A stretch of 7,248 bases of DNA from Simkania sp. (lineage in GTDB: Bacteria > Chlamydiota > Chlamydiia > Chlamydiales > Simkaniaceae), in NCBI GenBank assembly GCA_028281425.1, contig JANQJX010000071.1:1-7248 (forward strand), read 5' to 3'. Under the pieces are notes generated by a model. The model saw only the letters and a program-made list of their open reading frames with translations, was not told the origin of the DNA and did no database searches. Below, in pieces: positions 5,915-7,248 of the stretch. Both the position numbers and the translations under genes were made by a program. Within the stretch, counting starts at the first letter, position 1; the number at the start of each line of letters is the position of its first letter.

Positions 5915-6811
5915 ATGTCAAAACCTACTTGCTTTGTCACCCAAATTGATCCTTCTTTGCATTTCAAACTCAAAGAAGATTTAAAAGAGCTTGGCTTTGA
6001 ACTTTCTTTCCCCCCTTATACAATATTTCAAGCAAAGAAAAAAGGGATTTCTTGTACCCTTTATACATCGGGAAAACTTCTTGACCAAGGAAAAGAAAAA
6101 GAGGATTTTATCACCTTTTATCTCGAACCTAAAGTTCTTAAAAAACTCAGCTTTTCTTACCCTGATTTGGATATTGACAAAACACCTCATATTGGTGTTG
6201 ATGAAGCAGGAAAAGGAGATCTTTTCGGACCTCTTTGTATTGCTGCTTTTTATGGAAATCAAAAGGATATTTTAAAGCTCATCAAAATGGGGGTTAAAGA
6301 TAGTAAAAGCTTCACTGATAAAACGATTTTATCTCTTGCAAAAAAACTCAAAGCATCTTTTATCTATAATCTTGTCACCATTTTCCCCGAAAAATATAAC
6401 TATCTTTACGATCAATTTCGCAATCTCAATCATCTTTTAGGGTGGGGACATGCCACTACTATTGAAAATATCTTAAAAAAAACCTCTTGTAAAAAGGTCG
6501 TGATTGATAAATTCGCCAATGAAAAGGTTGTGATATCAGCGATTAGCAAAAAAAATCTCGACGTAAATCTTTTACAACGCCATCGAGGAGAAGAAGATAT
6601 TGTCGTTGCAGCTGCTTCTATTTTGGCAAGAAATGCCTTCATAGAAGGAATGGAAACACTCTCTCAAACTTTTGGCTTAACCCTTCCCAAAGGAGCAGCC
6701 CCTCTTGTGATCGATGTAGGACGTCGATTTGTGAGCAAACATGGGCGCTCATCTTTGCCTAAGATTGCTAAAATGCACTTTAAAACAATCCAAGCGATTA
6801 TTCAGTCTTAG
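5915..6811 (+). CDS. rnhC: Ribonuclease HIII
   Basis: This 298-residue enzyme cleaves the RNA strand of RNA-DNA hybrids, clearing R-loops and primers. The N-terminal 85 residues match the TBP-like substrate-binding domain that distinguishes RNase HIII from HII. The catalytic domain starts with HIGVDEAGKGDLFGPL (92-107), carrying acidic residues Asp96 and Glu97 in the DEAGKGDxxGP motif. Further conserved blocks are GVKDSKS (126-132), VVIDKFA (195-201) with Asp198 as the probable third metal ligand, and AAASILARNAF (232-242). Length is normal for the family. I start at the ATG at 5915. An in-frame TTG three codons earlier (5906) also exists, but neither has a clear ribosome-binding site; ATG is preferred as the commoner codon and because conserved sequence begins soon after it. 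It is divergent from rodZ with about 350 bases between them, the same gene pair seen in Chlamydia. No strong Rho-independent terminator follows; the nearest inverted structures are described separately. Confidence 0.93.
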   Translation: MSKPTCFVTQIDPSLHFKLKEDLKELGFELSFPPYTIFQAKKKGISCTLYTSGKLLDQGKEKEDFITFYLEPKVLKKLSFSYPDLDIDKTPHIGVDEAGKGDLFGPLCIAAFYGNQKDILKLIKMGVKDSKSFTDKTILSLAKKLKASFIYNLVTIFPEKYNYLYDQFRNLNHLLGWGHATTIENILKKTSCKKVVIDKFANEKVVISAISKKNLDVNLLQRHRGEEDIVVAAASILARNAFIEGMETLSQTFGLTLPKGAAPLVIDVGRRFVSKHGRSSLPKIAKMHFKTIQAIIQS

Positions 6812-6887
6812 CCCGCATTCCTCATGCCTATTCTAGGAAAATCTACATACTCTATTTTTTTATCCAAACTCGCGTAAAAATAGGGGG

Positions 6888-6927
6888 TTCAAATTGGAAA
6901 ATTTCACTCATCTTATGCACAAAAAGA
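6888..6927. repeat. Diverged direct repeat, copy 1 of 2
   Basis: This 40-base segment resembles 7065-7104. Both begin TTCAAAT and share ACTCAyCTTAyGCA followed by AAAAAGA, with substitutions and one compensating insertion/deletion; by hand alignment about 30 of 42 columns agree. Low sequence complexity makes chance similarity possible. Confidence 0.4.
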
Positions 6928-6945
6928 GCACCCATTCTATTTTCT

Positions 6946-6992
6946 TTAGTCGAGTAACGCAAAGGGGAAATTCCTTCGCGTTACTCGACTAA
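6946..6992. repeat. Near-perfect 22-bp palindromic stem-loop
   Basis: The arms TTAGTCGAGTAACGC (6946-6960) and GCGTTACTCGACTAA (6978-6992) are exact reverse complements over 15 bp. After one A-C mismatch (6961/6977) the pairing continues with AAGG/CCTT and two G-T pairs to a loop of three A at 6968-6970, giving a stem of 22 positions. Neither strand has a T run directly after the stem, so it is not a classic Rho-independent terminator, although it could still stop or stabilise rnhC transcripts. A palindromic interspersed repeat or a binding site for a dimeric protein are alternatives. Confidence 0.85.
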
Positions 6993-7064
6993 GAAATATT
7001 GTTCAATCATCTCTATCTATTTCACTGTTCAACATTTTTGTTTCGTTTTTATTGTAAAAAAAAC

Positions 7065-7104
7065 TTCAAATCAAAAGATCCTAACTCACCTTACGCAAAA
7101 AAGA
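7065..7104. repeat. Diverged direct repeat, copy 2 of 2
   Basis: Partner of 6888-6927 about 177 bases downstream. The large palindrome lies between the copies. The sequence next to this copy includes TTACGCGAGTT (7115-7125), the exact reverse complement of 6867-6877 beside copy 1. Confidence 0.4.
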
Positions 7105-7225
7105 CAGCTTATTGTTACGCGAGTTGCGGATTCACCAAGGGAATTTTTTAAAGATAAGCAGTTGAAAATGAACCTCCTTGGGAGTAGGCTTTTAGCCTTA
7201 GAAAAAAAAACAAAGAGGTTCAAAA

Positions 7226-7248
7226 ATGGACGAGTTGTATTTGATCAA
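7226..7248 (+). CDS. Start of an unidentified gene, cut by the right edge
   Basis: An ATG at 7226 opens a frame MDELYLI that continues to the end of the window. It is preceded by AAAGAGG, a plausible ribosome-binding sequence about seven bases upstream. Seven codons are too few to identify the product. Confidence 0.35.

Larger units (their letters stand above)
6812..7225. other. Non-coding, repeat-bearing region downstream of rnhC
   Basis: No convincing gene is visible on either strand over these 414 bases. The stretch contains a weak A/T hairpin (CTATTTTT at 6852-6859 with AAAAATAG at 6876-6883), a large palindrome (6946-6992), a diverged direct repeat, an 11-bp inverted repeat (6867-6877 with 7115-7125), and two mini-hairpins just before the gene at the right edge (CTCC/GGAG at 7174-7184 and AGGCT/AGCCT at 7186-7198). 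The concentration of repeats suggests accessory or repeat-derived DNA rather than a simple promoter gap. Confidence 0.6.

Noticed and set aside
7174..7210. Two mini-hairpins followed by an A run, considered as a terminator
   Set aside because: The stems are only 4 and 5 bp and the run is A on the plus strand; on the minus strand the T run comes before the hairpins, not after.

Overview
The window is AT-rich and looks like chromosomal DNA from a member of the Chlamydiota, most likely one of the environmental (amoeba- or arthropod-associated) families. The case rests on a RodZ-type HTH/membrane protein lying head to head with ribonuclease HIII, the same pair that is adjacent in Chlamydia (CT009/CT008), and on a kinase with a C-terminal FGE/sulfatase-modifying-factor domain, the architecture of chlamydial Pkn1. 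Taxonomy is an inference from gene content recalled from memory; no search was run.

Left edge (1 to about 350, minus strand): a scar. A 36-codon open stretch (108 to 1) carries the active-site loop of a classical protein tyrosine phosphatase (VHCSAGLGRSG) and runs off the window. Directly upstream, joined at about position 101, is a decayed C-terminal piece of a group II intron reverse transcriptase/maturase with a frameshift, an internal deletion and no intron 3' end.

Centre (479 to 5565, minus strand): four intact genes in one direction. In transcription order they are rodZ, a YyaL/DUF255 thioredoxin-fold protein, a Pkn1-like kinase-FGE protein, and a low-molecular-weight protein tyrosine phosphatase. 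The gaps are 86 and 55 bases, and the last two genes overlap by 4 bases (ATGA). The kinase and phosphatase look like a translationally coupled protein-phosphorylation pair. The kinase lacks the catalytic-loop aspartate (HRG instead of HRD) and has a very long activation segment, so it may be inactive or atypical.

Right part (plus strand): a divergent intergenic region of about 350 bases with no gene I recognise, then rnhC (ribonuclease HIII). After rnhC come about 410 non-coding bases with a near-perfect 22-bp stem-loop, a diverged direct repeat and short inverted repeats. The first codons of a further gene appear at the right edge (7226 onward).

The points most worth a second look are the cryptic tyrosine phosphatase fragment fused to group II intron debris, the coupled kinase/phosphatase pair with a degenerate catalytic loop, and the large palindrome downstream of rnhC.
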